Assembly (NCBI GenBank): GCA_026636295.1
Contig: CP089451.1
Span: forward strand, 744,001-808,000
DNA: 64,000 bases
Source: Medakamo hakoo
Lineage: Eukaryota > Chlorophyta > Trebouxiophyceae > Coccomyxaceae
Direction of reading: 5' to 3'
The translations under genes and the position numbers were made by a program. The first letter of the stretch is position 1; each line of letters opens with the position of its first letter. The notes beneath the pieces were generated by a model. The model was not told where the DNA came from. It searched no databases and saw only the letters and a list, made by a program, of their open reading frames with translations. Of this stretch, positions 9,955 to 19,283 are shown piece after piece.

Positions 9955-11535
9955 ATGGACGACGTCCCGCCGCCACGCCTGGCGCCGCGCGGTCGGCCCA
10001 CCCTGATCACCGACCTGCCCACGGACGTCCTCTCCTACATCATCTCCCTCGTTGTAGATGATCCCCTTCATCAAGGTTGGCGCTCTGCAGGTGGCGGCAC
10101 TGCTCGAGGTGTGCGCCTTTATTGGCGCGTCCGCCTGTCGGTCGTTTGCCGGGCGTTTGCCGACGCTGTCCGCCCGCCGAGCGCGGTGTGGGCGGACGTC
10201 GACATCGCCTTCAGTAATGAAGACAATGGCAAGGGATTGCGCGAACACCGCAACGCCCCCAGCGAGCAGGGTGCATACGGCACCCTAGAGCGCGCCATGC
10301 AGGTCGCCGGGCCGTGCGTGCGCTGCTTCTCCATCTATTTATATTGCGGCCTCATCGATGAGGTGTTTTCGATTCGGGTCTGGGCTGAACGAGTCCTCGC
10401 CACGACGCCTCGCGTACACCATGTGAACGTGAATTCTCAAATCGTTGTTGATGGGCCGCCGCCCATGGTCTCGGCCGGGCGTGCCGCCATCCTGGACTGG
10501 TGGAGGAGCAGCCACGGTTTTACGGGCGCGGGCGAGCTGCCTGCGCGTGTCCTCGTTCACGGGGACTACGTGGGCGACTTGCTAGCCCTCCACTGCCACC
10601 TGGTCGCCGCCGGCCGCCAGGCAGGCAGTGTTGCGGCCCGGACGGTGCCCGTGCTGACGAGCATGCAGCTGGACCTGATGTGGGGCTCCTCGCTGCGAGG
10701 AAGCCTGGACACGGACATGCAGCGCCGGCTTCCGTTCATCCGTTCGTTCGCGGCCGATGTGGGGCAGCACCTCACGCGTCTGCGTCTCGATGGCACTAAT
10801 AGGAGGGCGCTGTTCGTCTTACGCACATTTTTGGATCATCTGCCTGCGCTGCAGAAGCTGTATGTGTCGTGGAGCAACGCCGTGGTCGAGGAGGACCTCC
10901 TCGACCTGCGGCCCGTGGTGACGCCGCCGCCCGGATTGACCTGCTTGGTCGCCAGCGTGGCGTGTACCGGGACCGTGTTCCTCCCGCCCGCCATCATGGC
11001 GCGGCTTGAGGTCATGGGTTTGGGCGGCCGCGATGCCCGTGAACCGCCTGCCTGCCTGCGTGGTGCGGGAAACTCGTTTCGCTGTCTCACTCGGCTGGTG
11101 TACGGCAGAAGTTGTTCACCTAATCAGCATTGGGCTGACCTGGCTGGGTGGGCCACGCCCGCGTTTGCGATGCCCGCCCTGGTTGTGCTGGAAGTGGCTG
11201 GCGTAAGCTTCACGCTGGGTGCGGCTGACGGGCCGGCCTGGGCTGCGGCAGTCGCGTCGACCACGCTGCCGCGCCTGGAACGCCTGGCACTGTTCTATGA
11301 TACTTTGCGGCGGCGGGCCTTTGAAGGCAGCACACTCATGCCTGCCGACGCGGTCGCTGAAGCCATCACCCGCAGCCTGCCCGCAGCGGCGGCGGCCGCT
11401 GGGCGTAGCCTGTCCGTGAGCGTGCAGGGTTGGGATGATTGGGGCTCTGTTTGGAAAAAGGTCAACCCGCAGATGGAGGAGCATTTCGAGACATCCCGCC
11501 TCGAGATGAAGTACGAGGCCCGGCCGGTGCGGTGA
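9955..11535 (+). CDS. F-box protein with leucine-rich C-terminal region
   Basis: Single-exon gene of 526 residues from the ATG at 9955 (MDDVPPPRL). Residues about 17-75 form an F-box: LITDLPTDVLSYIISLV, then WRVRLSVVCRAFADAV after a small insertion. The rest shows irregular Leu-rich segments (LTRLRLDG, LPALQKLYVSW, PALVVLEVAGVSFTLG, LPRLERLALFYD), suggesting degenerate LRRs as substrate receptor. F-box proteins join SKP1-cullin ubiquitin ligases; the target is unknown. Third codon positions carry visibly more A and T than in neighbouring genes, as expected for a recently expanded, poorly conserved family. A short intron inside the F-box (near 10045-10090) cannot be excluded because that insertion is atypical. 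Frame, length and F-box are clear; orthology is not. Confidence 0.75.
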   Translation: MDDVPPPRLAPRGRPTLITDLPTDVLSYIISLVVDDPLHQGWRSAGGGTARGVRLYWRVRLSVVCRAFADAVRPPSAVWADVDIAFSNEDNGKGLREHRNAPSEQGAYGTLERAMQVAGPCVRCFSIYLYCGLIDEVFSIRVWAERVLATTPRVHHVNVNSQIVVDGPPPMVSAGRAAILDWWRSSHGFTGAGELPARVLVHGDYVGDLLALHCHLVAAGRQAGSVAARTVPVLTSMQLDLMWGSSLRGSLDTDMQRRLPFIRSFAADVGQHLTRLRLDGTNRRALFVLRTFLDHLPALQKLYVSWSNAVVEEDLLDLRPVVTPPPGLTCLVASVACTGTVFLPPAIMARLEVMGLGGRDAREPPACLRGAGNSFRCLTRLVYGRSCSPNQHWADLAGWATPAFAMPALVVLEVAGVSFTLGAADGPAWAAAVASTTLPRLERLALFYDTLRRRAFEGSTLMPADAVAEAITRSLPAAAAAAGRSLSVSVQGWDDWGSVWKKVNPQMEEHFETSRLEMKYEARPVR

Positions 11536-11772
11536 GGGGAGGGGAGAGACGGCAGAGAGATGGGCGTGGGGGAGCGGCGGCGGCGAGGGAGATGAAAAAG
11601 AAATGGAGAGAGCGAGAGAGGGTGGGTTTGAGGCTCCAGCATTTGTTCGGAGGGGGCGCGCGGGCGCCCGTGCCCTCCCCATTCCTGCCTTTTCGTCTTT
11701 TTGTGCCTTCGCCGGAGGGCCGCGGCCAGCCCGCTCTCGTCCCTGCCTCCACGACGCCACCCCGCGTGCACC

Positions 11773-12274
11773 ATGCCCCCACCCGTCCTCCCGTACAAGC
11801 GGCCGTTCTTCATGATTTGCTTGCAGCCCCACGAGATTGAGGTGCGTTGGCCTGCCCGACGAGCAGAGGGGGGGCGGGAGAGGCAAAAAATAAAAACGGC
11901 AGCCGGGAAATCAGGGAGGCGGGCGTCAAGTCCGCCTGTTCGTGCGCGGGCCGGACGTTTTGAGACTCACGCCTTGCAGGAGACGCGTTGGGAGGGAGGG
12001 AAAGGCAGTGCAAGGCCGCGGGCGGGACGGCGGGAGCAAACGCAATCACGTCTGGCGGTCTTTTTCTCGGGGGGGGCCGACCGACCACACCCTCCTCTCT
12101 CCCTCACCATCCACCCCTCTCATCATCTCTCTCCCTTCTCCCCATCCGCACACATGACAGGAGGACCTGGCCATCATCATCACCAACACCAAGCGCCGGC
12201 GCCGGTCGCCCGTGCCCGGGTCGAATGCGGCCCGGGCGGCGGCGGCAGCGAATGGTGGGGACGACGGGCGGTGA
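11773..12274 (+). CDS. Small split gene, 60-residue protein of unknown function
   Basis: Exon 1 at 11773-11841 ends GAG|GTGCGT; exon 2 at 12161-12274 follows a CAG acceptor. Both are in phase 0 and give 60 residues. The N-terminal half (VLPYKRPFFMICLQPHEIE) is dense in aromatic and hydrophobic residues, unlike noise at this GC. It continues EEDLAIIITNTKRRRR, then an Ala/Gly-rich tail. The basic cluster could be nuclear-localising. A proline-hydrophobic-acidic pattern loosely recalls the CDC26 subunit of the anaphase-promoting complex, but spacing differs and I do not assign it. The gene sits alone between the F-box gene and tRNA-Leu. The model rests on good splice sites and clean phase; function is unknown and other exons could exist. 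Confidence 0.5.
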
Positions 12275-12977
12275 ACGGACCGGTGTTTTTTTTTTTCGGT
12301 TGCATAGTTTTTTAGTTTCGGGGGGATGGGCGTGGAGTTTTTCTTTTCCCCGGCCGCACGCTGTTTTCGGCCGTTCCAATTCGCTGTGTGGGGAAGGGGA
12401 CAGGGCGCGTGTGTGACGGGACAGAAATGACATCATCATCAAACACGACTGGGGCGGCCTCTTCTGTGCACTCTCCAGCCAGCCAGCCACCCACCCACCC
12501 ACCCACCACGTGCGAGCTCTGCGTCCTGTGTGGCCGCGGTCCAGCGGAGGGGCACACACACCGGCCGGCCGCCGCCCGCAGCTGTTGGAGGACGAGCCGA
12601 AAAGTCTCGCCGCTGGCGCGCGCCGTCGCAGCAACAACGCGCCAGGCGACGCGGCCGCCCGCGTGGGAACGTGGAGGGGTGGGAGGGGCGAGCGACCGGA
12701 CCCCGCTAGGTCTGGGGTTGGGACGGGGGAAACAGGGGCCGTCGCGACAGCACTCGCCCCGCTCGCCCCGCTCTGCCTTGCAATCAGCCAAGCCTGTGAG
12801 TGGGGTTTGACCCACGCCTCCTTTCGGAGAGTGCAGGCCCGCCGGGCGTGCGCGGTGAAAGGCAGGGAAAAAAAGGGCGGGGTGCGCCGCCGCTCCCTCG
12901 ACCCACCGACCCCGCCGCGCCCCCGCCTCGCCGCGCGCCCCGCCGCCCGCCGCCGCCGCCACCGCCGCCAAAAACAC
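12275..12977. other. Intergenic stretch with tRNA-Leu 3' fragment
   Basis: About 700 bp with T-rich and CA-rich patches, a CCCA repeat near 12487-12507 and, at 12798-12833, a partial copy of the neighbouring tRNA-Leu gene (listed separately). No protein gene is recognised; long minus-strand frames across 12312-13256 run straight through the tRNA and are discounted. Confidence 0.4.
12798..12833 (-). pseudogene. tRNA-Leu(CAA) 3'-half fragment
   Basis: Thirty-six bases match the 3' half of the tRNA-Leu(CAA) gene that starts 190 bp further on: the T arm, the variable arm and the edge of the anticodon stem. One base is missing in the T loop, which damages the internal B box. There is no 5' half, no acceptor-stem partner and no anticodon. 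It is a truncated duplicate, in the same orientation as the intact gene. Confidence 0.75.
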
Positions 12978-12982
12978 AAAAA
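12970..12982 (-). terminator. RNA polymerase III T-run terminator
   Basis: On the minus strand the tRNA-Leu 3' end is followed within three bases by T5 (12978-12982) and shortly after by a second T5 (12970-12974), the usual pol III stop signal. Confidence 0.7.
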
Positions 12983-12985
12983 TCT

Positions 12986-13118
12986 GTCGCGAGTGGGGTT
13001 TGAACCCACGCCTCCTTTCGGAGAGTGGAGGATGCACGAGAAGGATGCACGTGGTGTCTCCTTCCCAAAGCGTGTCAAGCCTTGAATCCACCGCCTTAGA
13101 CCGCTCGGCCATCGCGAC
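12986..13118 (-). tRNA. trnL-CAA: tRNA-Leu (CAA) with a 50-nt intron
   Basis: The acceptor arms GTCGCGA (13112-13118) and TCGCGAC (12986-12992) pair perfectly. The D arm carries the A-box form TGGCCGAGCGGTCTAAGGC. The anticodon stem GTGGA pairs with TCCAC (13025-13029) around the loop TTCAAGx, giving anticodon CAA at 13082-13084. The intron, about 13031-13080, follows base 37, the canonical nuclear position. A long variable arm (13010-13024) with a short stem marks a class II tRNA, and the T arm is GTGGG TTCAAAC CCCAC. The GGCGTGGGTTCAAA block matches plant tRNA-Leu(CAA), which also commonly has an intron. CCA is not encoded. Confidence 0.93.
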
Positions 13119-13157
13119 GGGTTTTGAGTGTAGGAACCAAAACTGAATTTTTAACGC

Positions 13158-13167
13158 TTTATAAAAG
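13158..13167 (-). promoter_or_regulatory. TATA-like element upstream of tRNA-Leu
   Basis: On the minus strand a CTTTTATAAAG-like element lies about 40 bp upstream of the tRNA start, with CAA-containing sequence nearer the gene. Plant-type tRNA genes often show this arrangement. Confidence 0.5.
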
Positions 13168-13648
13168 GTATGAGGCAGGGCTGGTCTTTTTTCGTGGTTG
13201 CGCGGCGTGTCAGGGCCTGGCGCGCTCAGTGGCATGCCGTGCGTGGTCAGGCGCACCCACCCCGCGTGCGTGGCGCGGCCGGGAGGGGGAGGGGAGAGGT
13301 TGACAGGGGATGGGGATGATGGGATGGGATGGAGGGGTGGTGGTGGGCACCAGGCAGGCGGTCGGCCGCGCCTGCCAGCCAGGACTGCTCGCTCGCACGC
13401 AGCACAGAGACGAACTCCTCAGACCCTCGTGGACGAGATTTTTGATTTAAGAAAAAATGCGAAACGGGACGAAATGCAAAAAAGGACGGACGTCCTTTTT
13501 TGCTCCCAACCTTGTCTGCCACTCTCGTTTTTTTCCGTCGGAAGAAAAAGTCATTGTTTGCACACACACGCGCCCGCCCACCCACCCACCCACACACCCT
13601 CTCCTCCTCGACCATTTCTAAAAATCGCGCTCGCCCCAAAAACATGCC
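13168..13648. other. Intergenic stretch between tRNA-Leu and ATP synthase g
   Basis: This 0.5-kb interval holds upstream sequence of the tRNA and the 3' UTR of the ATP synthase g gene. It includes GGGAT-rich repeats around 13305-13340, an A-rich patch at 13445-13500 and a CCCA repeat near 13573-13595. No gene is recognised. Confidence 0.4.
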
Positions 13649-14506
13649 TCACACCGAGTACCCGCCAAACGTGCCGCCCCGCCCGACGATCTCGCCCACG
13701 CACGCCCACGCAAACAGCTCGCCCGCGAACAGGGCGTACATGCCCGCCTCCCCGGACGGCAGGTCGGCCCGGCGGGCCCAGGTCTGGCGGACGATGCCCC
13801 ACTCGTGCTTGCACCGGGCGGCGCCGTCCGGGATGCTGGTGACGAGAGGGGGTGGGGGTGGTGGGGATGGAACGTGAGAGTGTGTGTGTGTGTGTGTGGG
13901 GGGGGCGGTTGGACAGGTCGTAGAGGGTCTCTGGTGCCTCAGATTGCCTCAGGCCAAGCACGACCGCGGCTGGTCGCGAGGTCGGCCGAGCACGACCGCC
14001 GCCGGTCGCGCGCGCTCGGTCGACCTCGACGTCGAGGCCGAACCGATCGGACGGGGAATGGAGCGCGTGCGCGCGCTCGGCGCGCGACAACAACGACGTG
14101 CGCCCGGCGCGAACGGCCGCACAACCTGTCACGCTCTGTCCGTCAGCTGGGCGGCATCACGCACAGCTCACTGACCAGGCGCGACTGCGCCCCAACGCGC
14201 CGTTTCCCACCCGCCGTGACGCCTTTGCCTCAACCCTCGCCGCCGTCGCTCAACGTGCCGCGCCGTTTTGATTGTCGACCGCCCACCCCCCTTCACACAC
14301 GTCGACACTCACCGCGCCAGGTTGGTGAACAGCCACTGTTTACCCAGCTTGTTGGCGGCGACGGGGTCTTTGACGATGTACTCGGAATTCGCACTCAAAA
14401 CTTTCTGCAGCTCGGCCGCGGCCGCGTTGCGAGCGGGCGCCGTCGCGGACACAGCCTTGTCCGCCAGGGCGGCCAGGCGGGAGCGCAGGGCGGACGTGGA
14501 GGCCAT
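13649..14506 (-). CDS. Mitochondrial ATP synthase subunit g
   Basis: Two exons (complement 14313-14506 and 13649-13835) with a 477-bp GTGAGT...CAG intron encode 126 residues. The N-terminus is a weak amphipathic leader (MASTSALRSRLAALADKA). The diagnostic part spans the splice: KQWLFTNLARIPDG, then CKHEWGIVRQTWARRADLP and AGMYALFAGELFAWACVGEI, followed by VGRGGTFGGYSV. This is the plant and fungal subunit g (ATP20) signature, with one membrane segment containing a GxxxG-like stretch used in dimerisation of the F1Fo enzyme in the inner membrane. Length and topology match the family. Divergent from eIF4A with 407 bp between starts. Confidence 0.92.
13836..14312 (-). other. Long palindrome-rich intron of the ATP synthase g gene
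   Basis: This intron is longer than most in the window. Two related units (13957-13980 and 13989-14012), each opening AGCACGACCGC and closing GGTCGCG, can form small hairpins. A perfect 14-bp palindrome lies at 14024-14037. No coding potential or known RNA is recognised. Confidence 0.5.
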
Positions 14507-14913
14507 GCTGCAAGGGTGTGCGGTGTGCGTGTGTGTGGGCGGCCTGGCGGGTCGTGTGTGGCCCGACGGCGGCTGCGGGAAAGAAAGGTGTTGTGGGGGA
14601 GGCGCGGCCGCGCGCGCTCCCAACTTTTTTTTTCTTCTCTTCACCTCTACGCAGCAAAAACGCACCTGCCCTTCATTCTTGCGAAAGAAAACCGCTCCCC
14701 ACCCCGCTCTCCCCACACTCTCCCAACACCCTCCCGAAACACAAAAAAGTGAGATTGCCGGTCGCGCTGAGCGTGCGCCGAGAGTGCCGCGCGAAAGCGG
14801 CGCTCCTCCGCGTTCGCGCACCGCGCATTTTTTTCGCGAAACACGCGCCGGCACCCCCACCGCGCTCAACACACCACACTAAACACGCCGGTCCTCCCAA
14901 CCCAACAGAAAGC
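14507..14913. promoter_or_regulatory. Divergent promoter: ATP synthase g / eIF4A
   Basis: A 407-bp interval between two housekeeping start codons. It includes a T9-11 tract with adjacent pyrimidines near 14625-14640 and a CA-rich leader before the eIF4A ATG. Bidirectional promoter inferred. Confidence 0.4.
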
Positions 14914-17314
14914 ATGGCCGGTGAAGCTCCGAACGCTTTTGACCAGAATGCCTACGATGCGAAAATGAGCGAATTGTACGTCCAAACGGCGGGGCGGAGG
15001 CAGGAAGGCGGCTGCCTACCCCTGGGCCGGGAGGGCGCCTCGGGTGTTCACAGCCCGCATGCTTGAGGCGTATCATGCCTCACGCATGCGGGCTGTGGGA
15101 GCGGGACGTTGCCCGTCCACGATCCTCCATCTCTGCGACGCTCGACGGCAGCCGCCGATGCGAAGCAGGGAACCAGCGCAGCGCGGCGTTGCCTCCCCGG
15201 CGGGAAGCGGGCGACCGCCCTGTGGGCCCGGCCGCCTGTTTCTGGCCTTGCGGCGGGCGTGCGCGCCCTCGCGCCCGGACTTGGCCAGGGCGCAGTGGCA
15301 CGAGGCGCGGCGCCTGTTGCCGGCCGCCCCTCCCTTTTCCCGCGCCGCCGCCGCCGTTTGTTCGTCGCCGCCGCTCGCTCTCACGCCGACGAAAAAAAAC
15401 ACACGCCCCCACGCCACAGGATCGCCGAGGGCGGCGAAGGCTACGCCGAGTGGAATGAGGTCGCCGAATCGTTCGACCTGATGAACCTGCACGAGAACCT
15501 GCTGCGCGGCATCTACGCGGTGCGTTTTTGGGGAGGGGGGAGGGCAGGCGCGCGTCGAGCCGTCGTCTCGATGGCGTTTTTTTCGTCGCGTTCGGGCGGG
15601 AGTGCGGGCGTGACCGCGCCGCCCTGCGACCCGCCTGCGTCGATGCGCCGGGCGCCGGGCGTCCGCGCCTTGCACCTCACCCATTTGGACGCGCGTGGCG
15701 CGCGTGAAAGCCGGCCATCGCCCGTGGCAGAGGCATGCGCGGCCGCGCGGCCTCTTGCGCCGCTGCCCACCGCTCCCCTCCTCCTCCCGCCGCCCCCCCC
15801 ATCCCGGCCGGCCGGCGTCCAATGCGTCCACCAGGCCCGCCGAGGCCCCACGGCCGGAAAGCCGCCCTGCCATTGGGCGCGGGTGGGAGGGCGGTGTGCG
15901 GCGGGACGACAGATCGGGCGGCTGTTTTGCTTGCGCCGGCCCGGGGGAGCGCGCGCGCCGCTGTCTCTCCTCGCTCCCCTCCTCACCATCCCCCCCTCCC
16001 ACCCATCCCACCCCACACCACCAACACAGTACGGTTTCGAAAAGCCGTCCGCCATCCAGCAAAAGGGCATCGTCCCCTTCGCCCAGGGCCTGGACGTCAT
16101 CCAGCAGGCCCAGTCCGGCACGGGCAAGACCGCCACCTTCTGCGCGGGCATCCTGCAGAACCTGGACTACTCGCTCGTCGAGTGCCAGGCGCTGGTCCTG
16201 GCCCCGACGCGCGAGCTGGCCCAGCAGATCGAGAAGGTCATGCGCGCCCTGGGCGACTACCTGCAGGTCAAGTGCCACGCCTGCGTCGGCGGCACGTCCG
16301 TGCGCGAGGACACGCGCATCCTGCAGGCCGGCGTCCACGTCGTCGTCGGCACGCCCGGCCGCGTGTATGACATGCTGCGCCGCCGCGCCCTGCGCGCCGA
16401 CTCCATCCGCATGTTCGTGCTGGACGAGGCGGACGAAATGCTGTCCCGCGGCTTCAAGGACCAGATCTACGACATCTTCCAGCTGCTGCCGCCCAAGCTG
16501 CAGGTCGGCGTCTTTTCGGCGACGCTCCCCCCCGAAGCGCTGGAAATCACGCGCAAGTTCATGACCAAGCCCGTCCGCATCCTGGTCAAGCGGGACGAGC
16601 TGACGCTGGAGGGCATCAAGCAGTTTTACGTCAACGTGGAGAAGGAGGAGTGGAAGCTGGACACGCTGTGCGACCTGTACGAGACGCTGGCCATCACGCA
16701 GTCGGTCATCTTTGCCAACACGCGGCGCAAGGTGGACTGGCTGACGGACAAGATGCGGGAGCGGGACCACACCGTGTCCGCCACGCACGGCGACATGGAC
16801 CAGAACACGCGCGACGTCATCATGCGCGAGTTCCGGTCCGGCTCGTCCCGCGTCCTGATCACGACCGACCTGCTCGCGCGCGGCATCGACGTCCAGCAGG
16901 TGAGGAGGAGGTTTTTTTTTTGTTATTTCGGGGCGTGCTGTTTCAGGGGCGTGCTGCTTGGATGGGGCGGGACACGCCCCTGGTGCCTGGCCTGGCCTGG
17001 CGTGGGCGTTTTTTATGAGCCCGGGTGGGTTGCGGCGCGGTGCGCGCCGTTTTTCTTTCCATCCATCCCCACTCACGCCCCCCCCCCCCCACCCCCAAAA
17101 AAAAAAACCTCAGGTGTCCCTGGTCATCAACTACGACCTGCCCACCCAGCCCGAAAACTACCTGCACCGCATCGGCCGGTCGGGCCGCTTCGGCCGCAAG
17201 GGCGTCGCCATCAACTTCGTCACCAAGGACGACGAGCGCCTGCTCCAGGACATCCAGCGCTTCTACAACACCCAGATCGAGGAGCTGCCGTCCAACGTGG
17301 CGGACCTGCTGTAG
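14914..17314 (+). CDS. eIF4A: Eukaryotic initiation factor 4A (DEAD-box RNA helicase)
   Basis: Four exons, 14914-14975, 15420-15519, 16030-16899 and 17114-17314, close exactly in phase to 410 residues, the family's usual length. All DEAD-box motifs are present: the Q-motif region [12 protein letters not shown] (57-68), motif I AQSGTGKT (81-88), PTRELAQQ (113-120), TPGR (162-165), DEAD (186-189), SAT (217-219) and motif [13 protein letters not shown] (362-372). The N-terminal block ending [18 protein letters not shown] is eIF4A-specific, as is [20 protein letters not shown]. In the cytoplasm eIF4A unwinds mRNA leaders as part of eIF4F. The close paralogue eIF4A-III is less likely because the N-terminus and [14 protein letters not shown] favour the translational form. 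Introns are 444, 510 and 214 bp; intron 1 carries a strong hairpin. Confidence 0.96.
15049..15097. repeat. Near-perfect 21-bp inverted repeat in eIF4A intron 1
   Basis: Arms at 15049-15069 and 15077-15097 pair over 21 bases with one mismatch, separated by a 7-base loop (GTATCAT). The arms begin CACAGCCCGCATGC. It lies inside intron 1, clear of both splice sites. Confidence 0.9.
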
Positions 17315-17774
17315 ATTCTTCTTTTTGTTTTGAATGCACCAAGAGTGAAATGCGAGGGCGTGTGTGAGAGGGCCAAGCGACGGGGGTGGGTGGTGTGGGG
17401 AGCTTGCGCCCTTTTTTCCTTTGCGTTTTTTAACAGCGCGCGCGCGCGCGGCGACCGCGCGCGCCGAGTGCCGGACGCGCCGCGGGTGTGTGTGCGCGCG
17501 CGTGTCCCTTTCCCCTCCTTGAGTGTGTGTGCGTTAAATGGGGTGTGTGTGGCGCGTGTGGCGTGTGTGTGTGTGTGTGCGTGGCGTGTGGCGTGTGTGT
17601 GTGAAGGTGTGTTCTTCCCCCGGGCGTTCCTCCGCCCTTGAAACAAACACAGGCGTGGGTGGAGTGGGGGGCGTGGGTGGGACGGACAACACACTCCCTC
17701 TCCAGTGTCCCCCCTCGCCCGCACGGCACGCCTCCCCCCCCCCCCCTCCCTGCCCTCCCCCCGTCTCCCCCTCC
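17315..17774. other. Convergent intergenic with GT-rich microsatellite
   Basis: This 460-bp interval separates the converging 3' ends of eIF4A and SufC. It holds a GC-alternating tract near 17437-17465 and an interrupted GT/GGC microsatellite at about 17541-17606, then C runs near 17732-17745. No gene is seen. Confidence 0.6.
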
Positions 17775-19136
17775 TCACGCCGCCGCCGCCAGCAGCTTGC
17801 GCACGCCCTCATACCCCTCGCCCTCCAACACGTCCGCCACTTCCGGCCCACCAGAGTAAATGATGCGCCCCGCTTCCATGACGTGCACGCGGTCGGGCGC
17901 GACCTGGTTGAGCAGGCGCTTGTAGTGCGTGACCATGAGCGTCGCGGCGTCCGGGCGGCGCAGGCCGACGACCGCGGCCGCGACGTCGCGCAGGGCGTCG
18001 ATGTCCAGGCCCGAATCGATCTCGTCCAAAATGGCCAGGTCCGCCTCCATGACGGCCAGCTGCAGGATCTCGTTCCGCTTCTTTTCGCCGCCGGAAAAGC
18101 CGGCGTTGACGTCGCGGTTCAGGAAGGACGGGTCCATGTTGAGGGCGGCCAGCTTGGGCGTCAGGAAGCCGTAAAACTCAATGGGGTCCAGCTCCGGCTG
18201 GCCGCGCGCCTTGCGCCGCGCGTTGCACGCCAGCCGCAGAAAGTCTGCGTTGGCAACGCCCGGCACTTCCGTCGGCATTTGGAAAGACAGGAACACGCCG
18301 GCGCGGGCGCGGTCCTCCGGTTCCAGGGCCAGCAGGTCGTCGCCCTTGTACAGGACTGGCAAGTGGAGTGTGAGGTGGGGGTTTTTGTGTCAGGGCGGGT
18401 GGGGGTGAGCGGGGTGGAGATGGGGCAGGGGACACAGCAGCACGCCCGTCCATCCCCAACAAACACACCTTGCCCCGCCGTGACCTCGTAGTCCGGGTGG
18501 CCGACCAGGACCTTGGACAGCGTGGACTTGCCGGACCCGTTGGTGCCCATGATGGCGTGCGTCTGCGTGTGTTGGTTGGTGGGAGAGGGCGGGGTGGCAT
18601 GGGGGGGATGGGATGGGATCGGGGCCGGCTAGGTTGGGAGCGCTGTCTGTGTGCGGCCAAAGGAAATTCGCCGCGCCTCCCACCCATTTCCAGCCCTGCT
18701 TACCTCGCCGGCCCGCAGCGTCAGGTCCACGCCCTTCAAGATCTGCTGGCCCGTCGCGACGATGGAGGCTTCCAAGCCCCGCACTTCCAAGAGCGGGGCG
18801 GAGGAGGAGGACGGCGCGGCGTCGGCCGACGCAGACGGCGGGCTGCGTGTTGGAGGAGGAGGGAGGGTGCCGTGAGTTTTTTTGCGCGGCCGCGTCCACG
18901 TTTTCGTGTCTGCCAGGAAGCAGCACGTCGTTGGCACACTGCGGACGGAGGAACAGCAGGAGCGACCTCCTGGACGTCTGTTGACTCGCGGCGCAACCAA
19001 TTTCTGCGCCCGCCGCCTCGGTCGCTCGCACAAACAACACAAAGGAAACGCACCGCACAGCCGCCGCCCGCCTCCGGGACCGGGAGGCCGTCGCAGCGGG
19101 CAGCGGGCTGAGGGTCGAGTGGAGGGAGGCACGCAT
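17775..19136 (-). CDS. SUFC: Plastid Fe-S cluster assembly ATPase SufC
   Basis: Four exons (complement 19054-19136, 18704-18842, 18469-18562, 17775-18355) join in phase to 298 residues. Residues 1-45 ([10 protein letters not shown]...[10 protein letters not shown]) are a chloroplast transit peptide. The ABC-ATPase core follows: [11 protein letters not shown], Walker [11 protein letters not shown] (79-88), the SufC-type [11 protein letters not shown] and [14 protein letters not shown], signature FSGGE (192-196), Walker B LAILDE (212-217) and H-loop VTHY (H249). The Q-loop sequence [10 protein letters not shown] and the GEKKRNE signature distinguish SufC from transporter ATPases. SufC works with SufB and SufD in the stroma to build Fe-S clusters. 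Divergent from the WDR11-like gene with only 147 bp between starts. Confidence 0.95.
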
Positions 19137-19283
19137 GGCGGCTGTGGCGTTCCTTTCTCTTCGCCTCTCTCTCGCGGCACGACGACGGGAGAACGGAACG
19201 TAGAGTGGAGACGGAGGTTTCGCCTCGCGCCCGACCTCTCGCCTCTCTCTCACTGCGCAGGCGCACGCCCCCCGCCGAAAACC
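19137..19283. promoter_or_regulatory. Compact divergent promoter: SufC / WDR11-like
   Basis: Only 147 bp separate the two start codons, the tightest divergent pair in the window. It is rich in CTCTC pyrimidine motifs and has no TATA box that I can see. Confidence 0.45.

Noticed and set aside
12312-13256. Minus-strand frame across the tRNA region
   Set aside because: It reads straight through the tRNA-Leu gene and its fragment; translation is tRNA-derived noise.
15073-17076. 667-codon minus-strand frame
   Set aside because: Antisense to eIF4A exons and introns; no domain, and eIF4A on the plus strand is unambiguous.
17541-17606. Considered as a CRISPR or structured repeat array
   Set aside because: It is an interrupted GT/GGC microsatellite with no spacer-repeat periodicity; no CRISPR-like array exists in the window.
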